A DNA stretch of 64,000 bases from NCBI GenBank assembly GCA_905221605.1, contig CAJNDS010000369.1, forward strand, positions 124,001-188,000. Direction: 5' to 3'. The position numbers were made by a program, and so were the translations under genes. Positions 1-9,670 of the stretch are shown piece by piece. Under the pieces are notes generated by a model. The model was not told the origin of the DNA. It worked only from the letters and a program-made list of their open reading frames with translations, and searched no databases. Position 1 is the first letter of the stretch. The number at the start of each line of letters is the position of its first letter. The DNA is from Symbiodinium natans. Its lineage: Eukaryota > Sar > Dinophyceae > Suessiales > Symbiodiniaceae.

Positions 1-2
1 CG

Positions 3-1307
3 CCTCCGCTCTGTCTTGTGAACTCCCAAAGTGGGAGTGTGGCCCAGGTGGAAGCCTTTTCGACGAGCATGATTGCTCGTCTTGCGCACCGTTTCGAGGA
101 AGAAGGTCAGCTGTCTCTTTCGAGGCAGCTTCTCCAGAATATCGACCTGTTTTCCTCGACCCCTGGCTCGGTCGAACAGCTGTTGGGGATTCCAGCCTGC
201 CTTGGGGAGTTGGAGACACAGGAGTTGGTGGTCAATACAAGCGGCATTCCGGTGAAGCAACCTATGCTCATTGCCGAGCTGCGAGCCATTGCTGCTCCGA
301 CGGTGGACCAGTCGGTTTTGACGGACACCCTCATCGAGGAGCACGACCGTCGTGCAGAGTATGCAAGGTATGGCTATGTTTTGACCACCATGGGGGTGGT
401 AGTTGCCGATGTGAGTGCTACCATCCGCCAACCGCACCTTCCATGCGAGCAAAGGGGGTACTGGCGCAACAATCAGGTTGGCATCCAGCTCACCTTGAAG
501 AAATTTCTTCTGTACCTGGAGGCGATTCGGGAGTTGCGGTGCCATCCTGCCCAATACCAATTGTTCACGGCAGAGCTATCAAGCATTCTGCCAAACGAGC
601 TCAAGGTCGAGCGTGTGCCAGCTGCCGACTTGAGAGCGCTTTTGGCGGACGTGCTCGTCCAGAGCAACCGCCGGGTGACTTTGGCTGCTCAACCGCCAAC
701 TATTATACCGGATGTTGCACCATCCGCGTCGGGTGGCACAGCACCGCCTCTTCACAAAAGTGCCCCAGCTCCACCCCCTTCGGGGTGGGCTTTGCTCAAC
801 CAAGCGCGTGCAAAAGCCGAGGCAATGATTCGATTGCATGCCGACATGAAGAGAGCTGCAACAGCCGAGGTGGCTCCATCATCGTCAACGAGCCCCGCTT
901 TTCCACCAGGACCCCCGGCTTTCTTGCCGTTCAGCCCTCCTTCACCGCTTACGCCGTCCGTCTTTTCCTACGCTCCATCTTCGGCACCAGGCACGCCTCT
1001 GGAAGCATGCCTGCCTATACCTCCGCCTCCTCTTGCTCCTCTACCTCCTCCATCGACACCGCACCCAGATACCTTGAGGGAGCTTGCGATCGAGATCGAG
1101 ACGCCGATGACGCCCGTGGAGGCATTCGGTGCCCCTGGGACCCCTATGGACGTGAGTTCCGAGACCCCAATGGAGCCAATGGTCGGTGGCATTGGAAGTC
1201 CGGGGAGCGCTTCTCCTTTGACTCCGCCGGCAGAGAGGAGTATGGTGGTTCCAAACCCGCCTATGGACAATTCGGATGTGGGAGACTCTGGCTCCGATAT
1301 GGATTGA
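3..1307 (+). CDS. gag-like protein of the copia element, 5' partial
   Basis: The frame is open from the window edge to the stop at 1305-1307, about 434 residues, so the true start lies upstream; the first in-frame ATG (base 69) is inside the open frame. The N-terminal 230 residues look globular and helical. From about residue 240 the protein becomes a proline/serine/threonine-rich low-complexity tail with an acidic end (DVGDSGSDMD). No CCHC zinc knuckle is visible. Its place upstream of integrase is the only basis for calling it gag; the fold itself is not recognised. A capsid role in particle assembly would be expected from position. The next coding segment is in a different frame, so a frameshift separates gag from pol here. 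Confidence 0.5.
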   Translation, partial: PPLCLVNSQSGSVAQVEAFSTSMIARLAHRFEEEGQLSLSRQLLQNIDLFSSTPGSVEQLLGIPACLGELETQELVVNTSGIPVKQPMLIAELRAIAAPTVDQSVLTDTLIEEHDRRAEYARYGYVLTTMGVVVADVSATIRQPHLPCEQRGYWRNNQVGIQLTLKKFLLYLEAIRELRCHPAQYQLFTAELSSILPNELKVERVPAADLRALLADVLVQSNRRVTLAAQPPTIIPDVAPSASGGTAPPLHKSAPAPPPSGWALLNQARAKAEAMIRLHADMKRAATAEVAPSSSTSPAFPPGPPAFLPFSPPSPLTPSVFSYAPSSAPGTPLEACLPIPPPPLAPLPPPSTPHPDTLRELAIEIETPMTPVEAFGAPGTPMDVSSETPMEPMVGGIGSPGSASPLTPPAERSMVVPNPPMDNSDVGDSGSDMD

Positions 1308-1786
1308 TATGCTTGGGAATGGGCCCTGAGGGCCTAAAAGCCGGGCATGAGGTGCTCAGATCTTCGCCGCAATGCACAAAATTGGTAGGAGTAGGTCTGA
1401 AAGCCCCGCTGTTTGCAGTAGGAGACTGGCTGTGTGCATTAGGAGGTAGGGTAGGAGCGTTTGAGTGCTTGGTAGGTGACTGTGAGTGCAGCCTGCCTGC
1501 CGCGAATGGGTCTGCACACTGTCCCTCTGTGCCCAGGTCTTCATGGAAAGGAAGCAGTGCCTTGGCTTTAGGGTTGACTCTGGGTTTGGTTTTCAGAGGT
1601 TGGCTGCGTAGGTGCGTGAAGCTTTTGAGTGTGCGCCGTAGGAGTAGGCTGAAGTTTTTGCGTGTAACTTTGGTAGGACGTGTGCCACGTAGGTCTTGGA
1701 GTGTTGTGCGCCGCCTGCTGTTTGTGCGTGGCGTGCTTGCTTGTGAATTGAAAGCTGAGCCTACGGGCGAGGAAGCAAAAGGGCCA

Positions 1787-2110
1787 ATGATGAAACGTTG
1801 GCGTGCCTTGAAGAAGTGGGCCTTGTGTGGGCTTGGGTCCCTGCGGGGGTCCGAGAAGGCCGTGGCACGTTCTGAGGCCCTGCGTATGCTTGCTGGTTTG
1901 CCGACCCCGGTTGTTGTGAATTCGGAGTCGGATGAAGAGTTGATTCCTGATCCGTTGGAAGCTGAACTTGCGAAACCCAGCGGAAGCGAACCCCCTAGGC
2001 CCTCCGATGTTCGAAAGAAACCCCGTTTGGAGAATGTTCCCTCAGGTGAACCGGGTGCCCTGAGTTCCCCGGAGGTGATGCTCTGGATCCTGAGGTTCCG
2101 GTCTATTTGA
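1787..2110 (+). pseudogene. gag-pol linker/protease-region fragment
   Basis: This is a frame-2 open segment from an ATG at 1787 to TGA at 2110. It has a basic N-terminus (MMKRWRALKKW), then an acidic and proline-rich stretch (VVVNSESDEELIPDPLEAE). It is in the same frame as integrase but separated from it by the stop at 2108-2110. In copia elements a protease would lie here, but no DTG or DSG aspartic protease motif is visible, so either it has decayed or this is only a linker. The bases between 1308 and 1786 are also open in frame 2 but look less protein-like. Confidence 0.3.
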
Positions 2111-4087
2111 CCTCGGAGCGGCTGAAGGCGCACCGAAATAAGGGCCACCAACCTTTATCTTAGTTGCTGTGACATATGTCAAAGCGCTAGAGGGAGAGTG
2201 CCTGCTCGTAGGAAGCACATGAAACACCACCACGGACCCGGAGAGTTGCAAGTCGACTTTGGATTTTTCGGAAAGAATGTTCGTTTCCTTCTCATGGTTC
2301 ATGTGGTGTCAGGGTACTTACATACCGTGGTCTTAGGACCCGAGGATGAAGTGCCCGCTGTATCGGTTTGCAAAGCCTTTACGGAAATGGGATTGAGTGG
2401 ATTGGACATTGTTGTCCACGGGGACCAAGAAAATCTCCTCGAGAGTGTTTTCCGCAATGCAGCGAAACACCGGACATTCGGGGGGAGGTCAATGCACTGG
2501 GTCCCATTCGCGATAAACAGGCCTCAAGCGAAGGGCATCGTTGAACGCAATGTTTGCCTCGTGAAAGAAGCGTTCTGGTCTGTTTGGCTGGGCTTAGAAG
2601 AGCGTGTAGGTGAAAAGTTGCCTCTAGGGAGCCATCTGTTTGTTGAGGCCATGAGGTACTCTGTGAGGATGCATAACTTGTTTCATGTGTCCAAAGAACA
2701 CAGCACGCCGTTGGAGAGACTGCGTGGGTCGACAGTTCAGCCAGTGAAGAGCTGTGAGTTTGGGGTTGTTGGCTTTGGAAAGCCTCAGAAGGACTACCCG
2801 GAGCACCGCGGAAAGCGCTTGGTGAGGGCACTCTATGTAGGACCTCACGGTGCTAATGGATCCGGGATTCGGGTCTTTGTTCCAATAGGTAGTGGAAAGC
2901 CCCCTCGTTTGGAAATCTTCAGCTCTTTTCGTGCCAAAGACCCAGTGGAGTTTGACAAAGCTGCTTTGCGTGACCTTCAAGGTAATAAGGAAGACCCTGA
3001 AAGACCCATCAAGTTTGATGTTCCAATCGATGGTCCGAGTCCGCCGCTTGATTCCCCAAATATCCCTGAAGGAAGTCTTGAGTTTCCTGTTGAACGCACC
3101 GAACCACCTGCTCTTGAGGGCCCTGAGGCAATGGAAGAAGAAGGAGAGTTGGATGGGTATTCTCCGGATTTTTCGGACGTGCCTGAAGAAGCAGGCATGG
3201 AGGTTGAGCCTCCCGGAGGCGTAGGTCTTGAGGACCTCGACGCCCCTATGGATCCAGGAGAAGACGATGCCATGGAAGAGGGCCTGACGTGGCTCTATGA
3301 GCATGGCCTGAGGCAACTCTTTGATGGGCCTGACTTGAGAGTAACGACAAAAATCCGTAAGGGAGATGATGTCAAAGAGTGGTTCCGCATGAAGTTTGGT
3401 GGAAAGAAGATTTGGGTCCATGTCCCGGACAATGCGGTTTGCGAAGTTTCTGGCAAGGTTTTGCCTCGTAAGCATCTTGAAGAAGGTATGAGACTCGAGC
3501 TCTCAGAACTTGATGCTTTTGGTGTAGCTACGATTATAGGAGAAGCTGAGGCCCGTAAACGAGCTACGCGGAGAATCCATACGACTAGGTGGGTTCTGAC
3601 TTCGAAACCGTCGGCCACGAACCCTGAACGCGTTCGTGCTCGTCTTGTTGTGAGAGACTATGCATTTGGATCCAATCCTCTAGCTGATGGGATATATTCT
3701 CCCACCACGTCTTTGGAAGCCTTGAGGGGTGTCCTTGCTATTCATGCTGTCAGAGGTGGAACCTTGTTGTCAGCTGATGTGAGCGTTGCCTTCATGCAAG
3801 CGCCTGTGCAAGGGGTAGAGTGTATCCGGTTTCCTAATGGGATGTATGATGAGGAGAACAAGCCGCTGTTTGCGCAGCTACACAAAGCCATGAATGGCTT
3901 GAGAGTAGGACCACTGAGCTGGTACCTAGAGTTTACAAGTACGCTGCGTAAGCAGTTTGGGTTTGGTGAGACTGCCGACCCTACTGTGCATCACCGGCTT
4001 GAGAAGGATGGTGCGCTGACCTTGGTGTTAGTGTATGTTGACGATCTCATCATCTTTTCCCCCAAATGCCAACGATCTGTACGCTAA
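2111..4087 (+). CDS. copia Pol: integrase and reverse transcriptase (first part)
   Basis: The N-terminal HHCC zinc finger is split. The two-histidine half (HRNKGHQP) reads in frame 1 at about 2128-2155, and the CxxC half (CDICQSARG) reads in frame 2 from 2168, with a stop between. The integrase catalytic core follows: D in LQVDFGFFG (2255), D in VHGDQEN (2423) and E in KGIVERNV (2543), a D-56-D-40-E arrangement. A proline- and acid-rich linker covers about 3000-3290. The reverse transcriptase palm follows, with RWVLTSKP, RARLVVRDY, SADVSVAFMQAPV and VYVDDLIIF (YVDD codons at 4034-4045), then a stop at 4085-4087. No ATG begins this frame, as expected for a polyprotein. The continuation is in frame 3. 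Confidence 0.85.
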
Positions 4088-4655
4088 GCTAGCGAAGATC
4101 TATAAAATGAAGCAGACAGGGCTTCTAGAACCTGGTAAGACCGGGCAGCTCGAGTTCTTGGGTCGAGTGATCGCCCGAACCACTGAGCACGGACCTGTGT
4201 TCTTTGGCCTGAAGCCGGGGTACTTGAAGTCGCTTGGAGAAGAGTTTGGCATTAGCGGAAAAGGTGTGAAACCAGTGTTGGGAAACCTCGAGAGGGAGTA
4301 CCGGAAGAAGGAGGCTGGAACACCTATCAGCACTGAGGCGTATGAACGCTATAGACGTGTGCTTGGTAAGTTGATGTGGGCAAGCCTGACGTTGCCGCAT
4401 TTGTCCTACCCGGTAGGATTTCTGGGCCGGTATCAGAGTGACCCAGATAGCCAGGCAGAAGCTTGCTTGAGACGCGTGGTTCGCTGGGTGATGGCTTTGC
4501 CTGAGTACCTTCAGCGATTTTCGGCAGAAGCATTTGAGTATCCTTGCTGCGCTTCGGAAACCATGCTCTCTGGCTTTGTGGATGCGTCATGGAACATTTG
4601 CTCTGTGTCTGGTGCCATTGTGAAGTGGCATGGCATCATGATCAAAACTTTCTGA
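4050..4655 (+). CDS. copia Pol: reverse transcriptase C-terminus and start of RNase H
   Basis: This frame-3 segment continues the reverse transcriptase after a frameshift close behind YVDD. It contains the thumb/connection region (QLEFLGRVI, KLMWASLTLPHLSYPVGFLGRY, where the family typically has LMYLTLTRPDI-like sequence) and the first RNase H aspartate block (MLSGFVDASWN). It ends at a stop at 4653-4655, and the remainder of RNase H reads in frame 1. Losing both frames in one enzyme argues for a dead copy rather than programmed frameshifting, although dinoflagellate assemblies also contain indel errors. Confidence 0.8.
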   Translation, partial: SSFPPNANDLYAKLAKIYKMKQTGLLEPGKTGQLEFLGRVIARTTEHGPVFFGLKPGYLKSLGEEFGISGKGVKPVLGNLEREYRKKEAGTPISTEAYERYRRVLGKLMWASLTLPHLSYPVGFLGRYQSDPDSQAEACLRRVVRWVMALPEYLQRFSAEAFEYPCCASETMLSGFVDASWNICSVSGAIVKWHGIMIKTF

Positions 4656-4659
4656 GACC

Positions 4660-5706
4660 GGTGAGTTTCCGATTCACCTGGCTTCTGACTCGGAAGCCGC
4701 TTTGTCGATTAGCAAGATGACGGGGTTGTTACGCCGTGTTCGGCACCTGGAGCTTCGTCATCGCTATCTTCAAGAGCTAGTCCACCTGGAAAGGCTGATT
4801 CTAAGCTTCATCAGTGGAGAACAGAATCCAGCCGATGGACTGACGAAATCTTTCGAGGAGTTGTTGCTTGAGCATTTGCTGGTTGCGTGTGGACTGGAAA
4901 GAGTGTGTGAAGAAGACCTTCAGGGGCTTGTAGTTCCTGAACACCTTCGTGAACGAATGGAAGAACTTGAAGAAGTATGTGAAAAGCTTGAGAAAATCCC
5001 GACAAACCTGGCGAAGTACGAGCCCGTGGCGAGAGACCTTGCGTTGGGATCTGTTCCTCTGCTTGTGATCGAGGTGTTTTGTTCAACGGACAGTGCGTTG
5101 TGCCGAGCGTGTGCTCGTGACCGAGTAGCGTATATAGGCATAACTGAGAAAGAGGACTTCTTAAGCAAGAGTACTCAGATGTTTCTAGGAGAGGTCTTGC
5201 TGTGTCTGTTGAGTAGGAAACCGCCCCAGATCTATGTCCACATAGCTTCCCCTTGTACCGCTGGATGTAGCTACCGCTTTAAGAATTGGCATCGACCGAA
5301 GTTTCGACATCGGTGGCGAGAGCAGGTCAAGAAGCATGTTGCATCTTGGAAAGCTTTAGGAAGACTTCTGGAGGACCGCGGCAAAGAGATCCTGGTTACC
5401 CAGGAATGGCCAAAGAACTGTGGTCTTTGGAAGGAGGAAAGTTATCTGAGAGAAAAGAAGCGCCTTGGTCTGAACTTTGGAAGGGTTGTGGACCGTTGTG
5501 CCTTCGACGGGGTCTTTAAGCGGTGGTTCTTTGCTACCAACCGAGAGGAGTGGAGTGAAATCTTCTCTGGAAAGCCCTGTGACAAAAGTCATCAGCATGT
5601 TTCACTTGCTAGTGTCGAAGAAACGGGTATCTATCCGACTAGACTGGGTAGAGCTCTTTTGCGTGCTGCGAAAGTCACGTTAGGTCTTGTAGGAACACCT
5701 TCTTAG
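4660..5706 (+). CDS. copia Pol: RNase H C-terminus plus methyltransferase-like C-terminal domain
   Basis: The frame-1 segment begins with the RNase H centre (FPIHLASDSEAALSI, second catalytic Asp) and the conserved copia end (HRYLQ, QNPADGLTK). Copia Pol normally finishes there, but this frame continues for about 280 residues. The extension has VIEVFCSTDSALCRA near 5065, resembling the SAM-binding motif I (E/D-x-F/C-x-G/S). It then has PPQIYVHIASPCTAGCSYRF near 5224, resembling the Pro-Cys catalytic loop of cytosine-C5 methyltransferases, and later blocks VTQEWPKNCGLW and FATNREEW. The glycine of motif I is replaced (CSTD), so activity is doubtful. Family assignment rests on motif spacing read by eye. 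It ends at TAG 5704-5706. Confidence 0.6.
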   Translation, partial: GEFPIHLASDSEAALSISKMTGLLRRVRHLELRHRYLQELVHLERLILSFISGEQNPADGLTKSFEELLLEHLLVACGLERVCEEDLQGLVVPEHLRERMEELEEVCEKLEKIPTNLAKYEPVARDLALGSVPLLVIEVFCSTDSALCRACARDRVAYIGITEKEDFLSKSTQMFLGEVLLCLLSRKPPQIYVHIASPCTAGCSYRFKNWHRPKFRHRWREQVKKHVASWKALGRLLEDRGKEILVTQEWPKNCGLWKEESYLREKKRLGLNFGRVVDRCAFDGVFKRWFFATNREEWSEIFSGKPCDKSHQHVSLASVEETGIYPTRLGRALLRAAKVTLGLVGTPS

Positions 5707-5803
5707 GTCGGTAGTAGGAGTGCTCGCTTTCGGTGTTTAAGCACTGGAAACACCGAGCTGTGAAGAAGTGCGTGGCTCTGAGGCATTACAGTCCAAGCGG
5801 GGG
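5707..5803. other. short untranslated stretch before the 3' LTR
   Basis: This lies between the Pol stop and the inferred LTR start. It ends in a purine-rich run (GCGGGGG at 5798-5803) directly before TG, the arrangement expected of a polypurine tract that primes plus-strand synthesis. Confidence 0.35.
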
Positions 5804-5960
5804 TGTGAAAGTTCCTGTCTGGCTCAAGGTTTCGGCTCAACCCCGGTGGGGTGCTCAGGTAGAGAGCGTCTTTAGTGCCGTTGTGGCTGGCCCTGGGGCT
5901 TGTAACTAAGGGTAGGTTCCGTTTTGAGGCCTGGCAAAACTGTGTTTGCTCGTAGGCCGG
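5804..5960 (+). repeat. probable start of the 3' LTR; related fragments at 7930-8085 and 10790-10801
   Basis: From TGTGAAAGTTCCTGTCTGG onward, the sequence matches 7934-8085 over most of its length. Shared blocks are GGCTCAACCCCGGTGGGGTG, CTAAGGGTRGG and ACTGTGTTTGCTCG. The two downstream copies are preceded by a second shared block (CCCCTTCGGGTGGCTACGCC at 7899-7918 and 10754-10773). The match to other places plus the preceding purine tract suggest LTR or LTR-fragment identity. The 5' LTR is outside the window, so this cannot be tested here. The 3' end of the LTR was not found. Confidence 0.4.
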
Positions 5961-7445
5961 CTGACCGGCTAAGCTGTCATAGAGCGGCGGCCCGCCAACT
6001 GCTGCCGTCGACGAAGGGCGTGAGTGCACAGTTTTCGGCCTCGCTTCGCTAGAGGGAAGCTTTTCGTCCTCGCGTTGCTGAGGGAACCTTGTGGCCTACA
6101 GTCTGCTCTGGGTCACAGTGAGAGTTGCAGCCTCGCATTGCTTGAGGGGTGACGCAAGCCTGTTGCTCACCAGAGATTCCTGCTGTCTCTGGGTGAGCAA
6201 AACCCACCGACCCTCATTTGGATTGAGGGCTGTGCTGAAGGTGAGTTTGGGTTCCTCGCTCACTTGTGTGGAAAACGAAGGTGAGACCGAAACACGGGGG
6301 AAAACGGCCAGGCACGCTGCAGACAGTGCAGGCCAACGTCGCACTGCAAGAGGCATCCTTGCAGTGGCGACAGGAGTGTCCCGAACAATTGCGGTGTGCT
6401 CGAGCCCAAGCTTGCAGGTTTTCGGGGATCTGCAAGCTGAGCACAACAGGATTTTCTTCGCAGGTAGAATCAGGTAGAAAAGATTTGGCCCAACCCTGGT
6501 GGATCTGCCTGGACATAAATAACCAGAGGCATCAGTGTCGTAAAGCTCATTGACTGGTGCTACTGAGAAACCGTTGCCAAGGAACTTGCAGTAGGACTGT
6601 GGTGCGGCGCAGTGCAAGTTGAAGAGCAGCTGGTGGTGGCTGCTCCCCGGAAAACCAATAGTCCAAGAAGCCTCCTTCGGCCTCGCTCCGTGCTGAGGGT
6701 TTGTAAGGGTTGGTATTGGCCGGAAAGGATTCAGATGGAGGTTACCCGATCTTCGCGCTTTTCCCATCTGAAGGCAACCAATGGTAATCAGCCTGCTGGA
6801 CATGGCAGGCCTGCTTTTGTTTACATCCACGTCTCCTGCAAGGGCTGGGGTCTGTCCGTGCACACAGACAAGGCGGAACCTTGCAGATGTTTAGGTCCTC
6901 GCGGCACGGCCGCTGGAGGTTGTTTGAAGATGTTGGCTCTCACTATCTGGTGAGTGGTTTGTATGGGCACTTGCTGGGGCAAGGCGGCTCTGGCGTCTGA
7001 GGATGGTACATGTGCTGGCTGCTGAGTACGGGCCACCGAAAGAGACCTGTGGTAAGACAAGCGATGAAAGGAGCCGAACTCCTAAAGAAAGGACAGGCTA
7101 GCTCACGCGGACGCCACGCAGAGTATGTGTTACTATCTTCAGATGTTGGAGCCAAATTGCCAGCCTTGTGACGTGAGATGTGGTGTTTGGATTCGGCCTC
7201 AAGCACTGGAAGGCCTACAACAACAAATCCGAATGAAAACTGTGGTCCTAAGACACGCGGTGCAGCTGCTTATACGTGGCACCGCGGGGGTCACAAAGAG
7301 ATAGAGGGCTTGCCAGCAGGGGAACTCTGTCTAAAGAGAGCCCTGGCTCAGTGAGGAGCTGAGGGCCTGGCTGCGCTGATGCAGCGGAATGGTTGTTCGG
7401 CCTCGCCTCCGCTGAGGGAACAACAGTCAATGCTTCTCTGCAGTG

Positions 7446-7480
7446 TCGGTCCGGGTTAGTAAGAGCGAGAACGCCGGGAC
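7446..7480 (+). repeat. constant-loop hairpin, copy 1
   Basis: The loop TTAGTAAGAGCGAGAACG is flanked by GGTCCGG(G) on the left and CCGGGACC on the right, which can pair with one bulge. It belongs to a nine-copy set in the window in which the loop is conserved and the stems differ. Confidence 0.6.
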
Positions 7481-7532
7481 CTCGAGCTGCAGTTTTACCA
7501 TGAAGCAACCGCGTGAGATGCATTATTGGTCA

Positions 7533-7620
7533 ACTGGTGAGTAAGAGCGAGAAAGCCAGGGTGACGCTACTTTGGGGGAGGCTGCAAGGCACGGTTAGTA
7601 AGTGCGAGAAAGCCGGAGCT
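7533..7620 (+). repeat. constant-loop hairpins, copies 2 and 3
   Basis: Copy 2 (7533-7560) has stem ACTGG/CCAG(G) around GAGTAAGAGCGAGAAAG. Copy 3 (7589-7617) has CACGG/CCGGAG around TTAGTAAGTGCGAGAAAG, with a weak stem. The same pair in the same order recurs at 9589-9670, so the block of two was duplicated. Confidence 0.55.
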
Positions 7621-9588
7621 GCGGACGAACCTGGAGTAGCAGTTTTTCATACCTCACGTGTTTCACTTTGCGGCCTCGCATGCGCTGAGGAAATATGCCT
7701 CGAACAGAACATCCAGTGCTGAGTGGGGATTGCCAAACTTACGGAGGCTGATGCCACAACAAGTGCCTCAACAGCAATGCATGCGGAAGGCAAAGTTCGG
7801 CCTCGCGAGTGCTGAGGGTTGCAGCTGAGAGAGGGCCTAGCTGAGAACGCAACACCTCAAGCGAGGTAATTTTTAGTTTAGTTTCACCTTGACCAACGGC
7901 CCCTTCGGGTGGCTACGCCTCGCAGCGTGCAGACGAAAGTTCCTGTCTGGCTCAAGTCTCGGCTCAACCCCGGTGGGGTGCGCAGGTAGTGAGCTGTTCG
8001 GTGGCCTGGAGGCTGTACCTAAGGGTGGGCTCCAACAGGACTCAAACCGAAACCACTGTGTTTGCTCGGTAGTTCTGCCAGCCACATAGCTGCCTGTGTA
8101 CGGCCTCGCCGAGTGCTGAGGGAACTTTCGACCTCGCTGCTGAGGGTGTTGTCGGCCTCGCATAAGCTGAGGATTGTGGAAAGTCTTCGGCCTCGCTCGG
8201 AGGGACAACATAGTTCGGCCTCACCACGGTTGAGGGAAACACCTCCTGGAACTGAGGTGCAAGAAGATAGCAGACCTGTGCGAGCGAAGAGGGTTCCGAG
8301 GCCTTAACTTCCTTTGTTGGAACAGGGCCCCGTCTCAACCGCAGATTTCCGCTCGTGGGCTATCGGCGACCAGAGTGGCCGTCCACAGTGCCCTGGACAG
8401 TGTGCCACACGCCAAAGAGACTTGCTGCAAGGCAGACGGAGAGCGACGGACCATGCCGGCAATTGCGTGCTGTGTATTTGCATGGTCACACCAGGGGCGT
8501 CGTGAAGGGCTTTTCCTGGAACTGTCGCAGTCATATCGTATCCACTTTGTCCGTCGCACCAGGAGAGGCAACATAGCCTGGGGCAGCTGTGGGAATTGGA
8601 ATGTCCAAAGAAGCCTGAATGCAGCTAACCTCCACCTGCAGCTCCGGGATTTCCGATGCTGTGAGGATGCGAGGCTTTGGAACATCGATTTCTATGTCGA
8701 TCCCACAAACCCATCCCTGATGATTGATGGCAGCGGACGTGAAATCAGGTACCTGGGTAGGCTGGTGATTATGGTGTATGGCCCTGATGTGTCGAGAAGG
8801 ATGCTGGCCTTGTCGGAAGATGATGAGGAATGGATGCTCCTTTGAGGTGATGAAACGTCGCCGGCCGGTAACCAGGCAAGTGGAAGTGGATTGAATTGCG
8901 AGCACAGCCTCGCCATTAAGGGCCATGTGAGGGCAAACCCGAATGCAGGCTTAGCTTGCCGGAATGAGGGTGATCAACATACCCTCGCAGCACAATGCTT
9001 TCAGAACCCGTGAAACCAGCGGAGATACCATGTGAGGCTATGCAAGGGCAGTTTCGGCCCCGCTATGCTGGAGTAAAGGTTCGGCCTCGCCTCGGCTGAG
9101 GGAATGGATGGTTCGGCCTCGCCAAGGCTGAGGGAACAACAGAAGGGTTGCGAAAACGCCTCGCTGATGAAGAAGGTGCATGATGTTCCGGCCTCGCATC
9201 AGCTGAGGGAAGAATGATGGAATGGGCAGGCCGGGCACTTATTGGTCTGCCGGAATTGAGTCTGGGAGACTCTGGAAGCACTGCATGCAGCTTGGACGGC
9301 TGATGCTACTGGGCGCAAAGCGGTAAAGCAGCTTGAAGCATAGACTCCGCGGTGCCGGTGTGTCGGAGCAATTGATAGGTACAACCGCAGCCCAGCAGTG
9401 CTCAATCAAACAATGCAACATTCGGCCTCGACTTTGGTCTGAGGGAATGTGAGCTATAAAGAGCAAACTCCAGAATATGGATGAGGGACACTGGCCAGGC
9501 ATGGAGGCCAGCAAAGGGCAGGTACCAGCATTGCACTGGAGAAGCCTCGAGTCCCAATGGCAGTGAACTTTGTGGTGAGGAATACGTC

Positions 9589-9670
9589 GACTGGTAAGTA
9601 AGTGCGAGAAAGCCAGGGCGATTCTGGGGAGAACAGCAAGGCACGGTTAGTAAGTGCGAGAACACCGGAG
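9589..9670 (+). repeat. constant-loop hairpins, copies 4 and 5
   Basis: Copy 4 has ACTGG/CCAGG around TAAGTAAGTGCGAGAAAG. Copy 5 has CACGG/CCGGAG around TTAGTAAGTGCGAGAACA. The arrangement matches 7533-7620. Confidence 0.55.

Larger units (their letters stand above)
1..5960 (+). mobile_element. Ty1/copia-type LTR retrotransposon, 5'-truncated by window, degenerate
   Basis: The domain order on the plus strand is gag-like protein, integrase, reverse transcriptase, RNase H. Integrase before reverse transcriptase is the Ty1/copia order. The 5' LTR and the start of gag lie before base 1. The reading frame changes near 1300, inside the integrase zinc finger (about 2155-2167), just after the YVDD motif (about 4050-4087) and inside RNase H (about 4655), so this copy cannot make a continuous polyprotein. 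An extra domain follows RNase H (see 5040-5706). The 3' limit is inferred from a purine-rich tract followed by TG at 5804 and from homologous LTR-like fragments further on. Confidence 0.85.

Noticed and set aside
443-1300. Long plus-strand frame overlapping the gag-like frame
   Set aside because: It is out of phase with the better gag-like frame and its composition (Cys/Ser/Arg-rich) is typical of a shadow. Only its part after about 1787 may be real.
1261-2302. Minus-strand frames opposite the gag-pol region
   Set aside because: They are antisense shadows of the copia coding sequence with no motifs.
8378-8926. Overlapping plus- and minus-strand frames of 130-156 residues
   Set aside because: No recognisable motif and no way to choose a strand; mentioned only in the region description.
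7441-9670. CRISPR-like or tRNA-like reading of the constant-loop hairpins
   Set aside because: Too few copies, irregular spacing, and no cloverleaf or anticodon arm.
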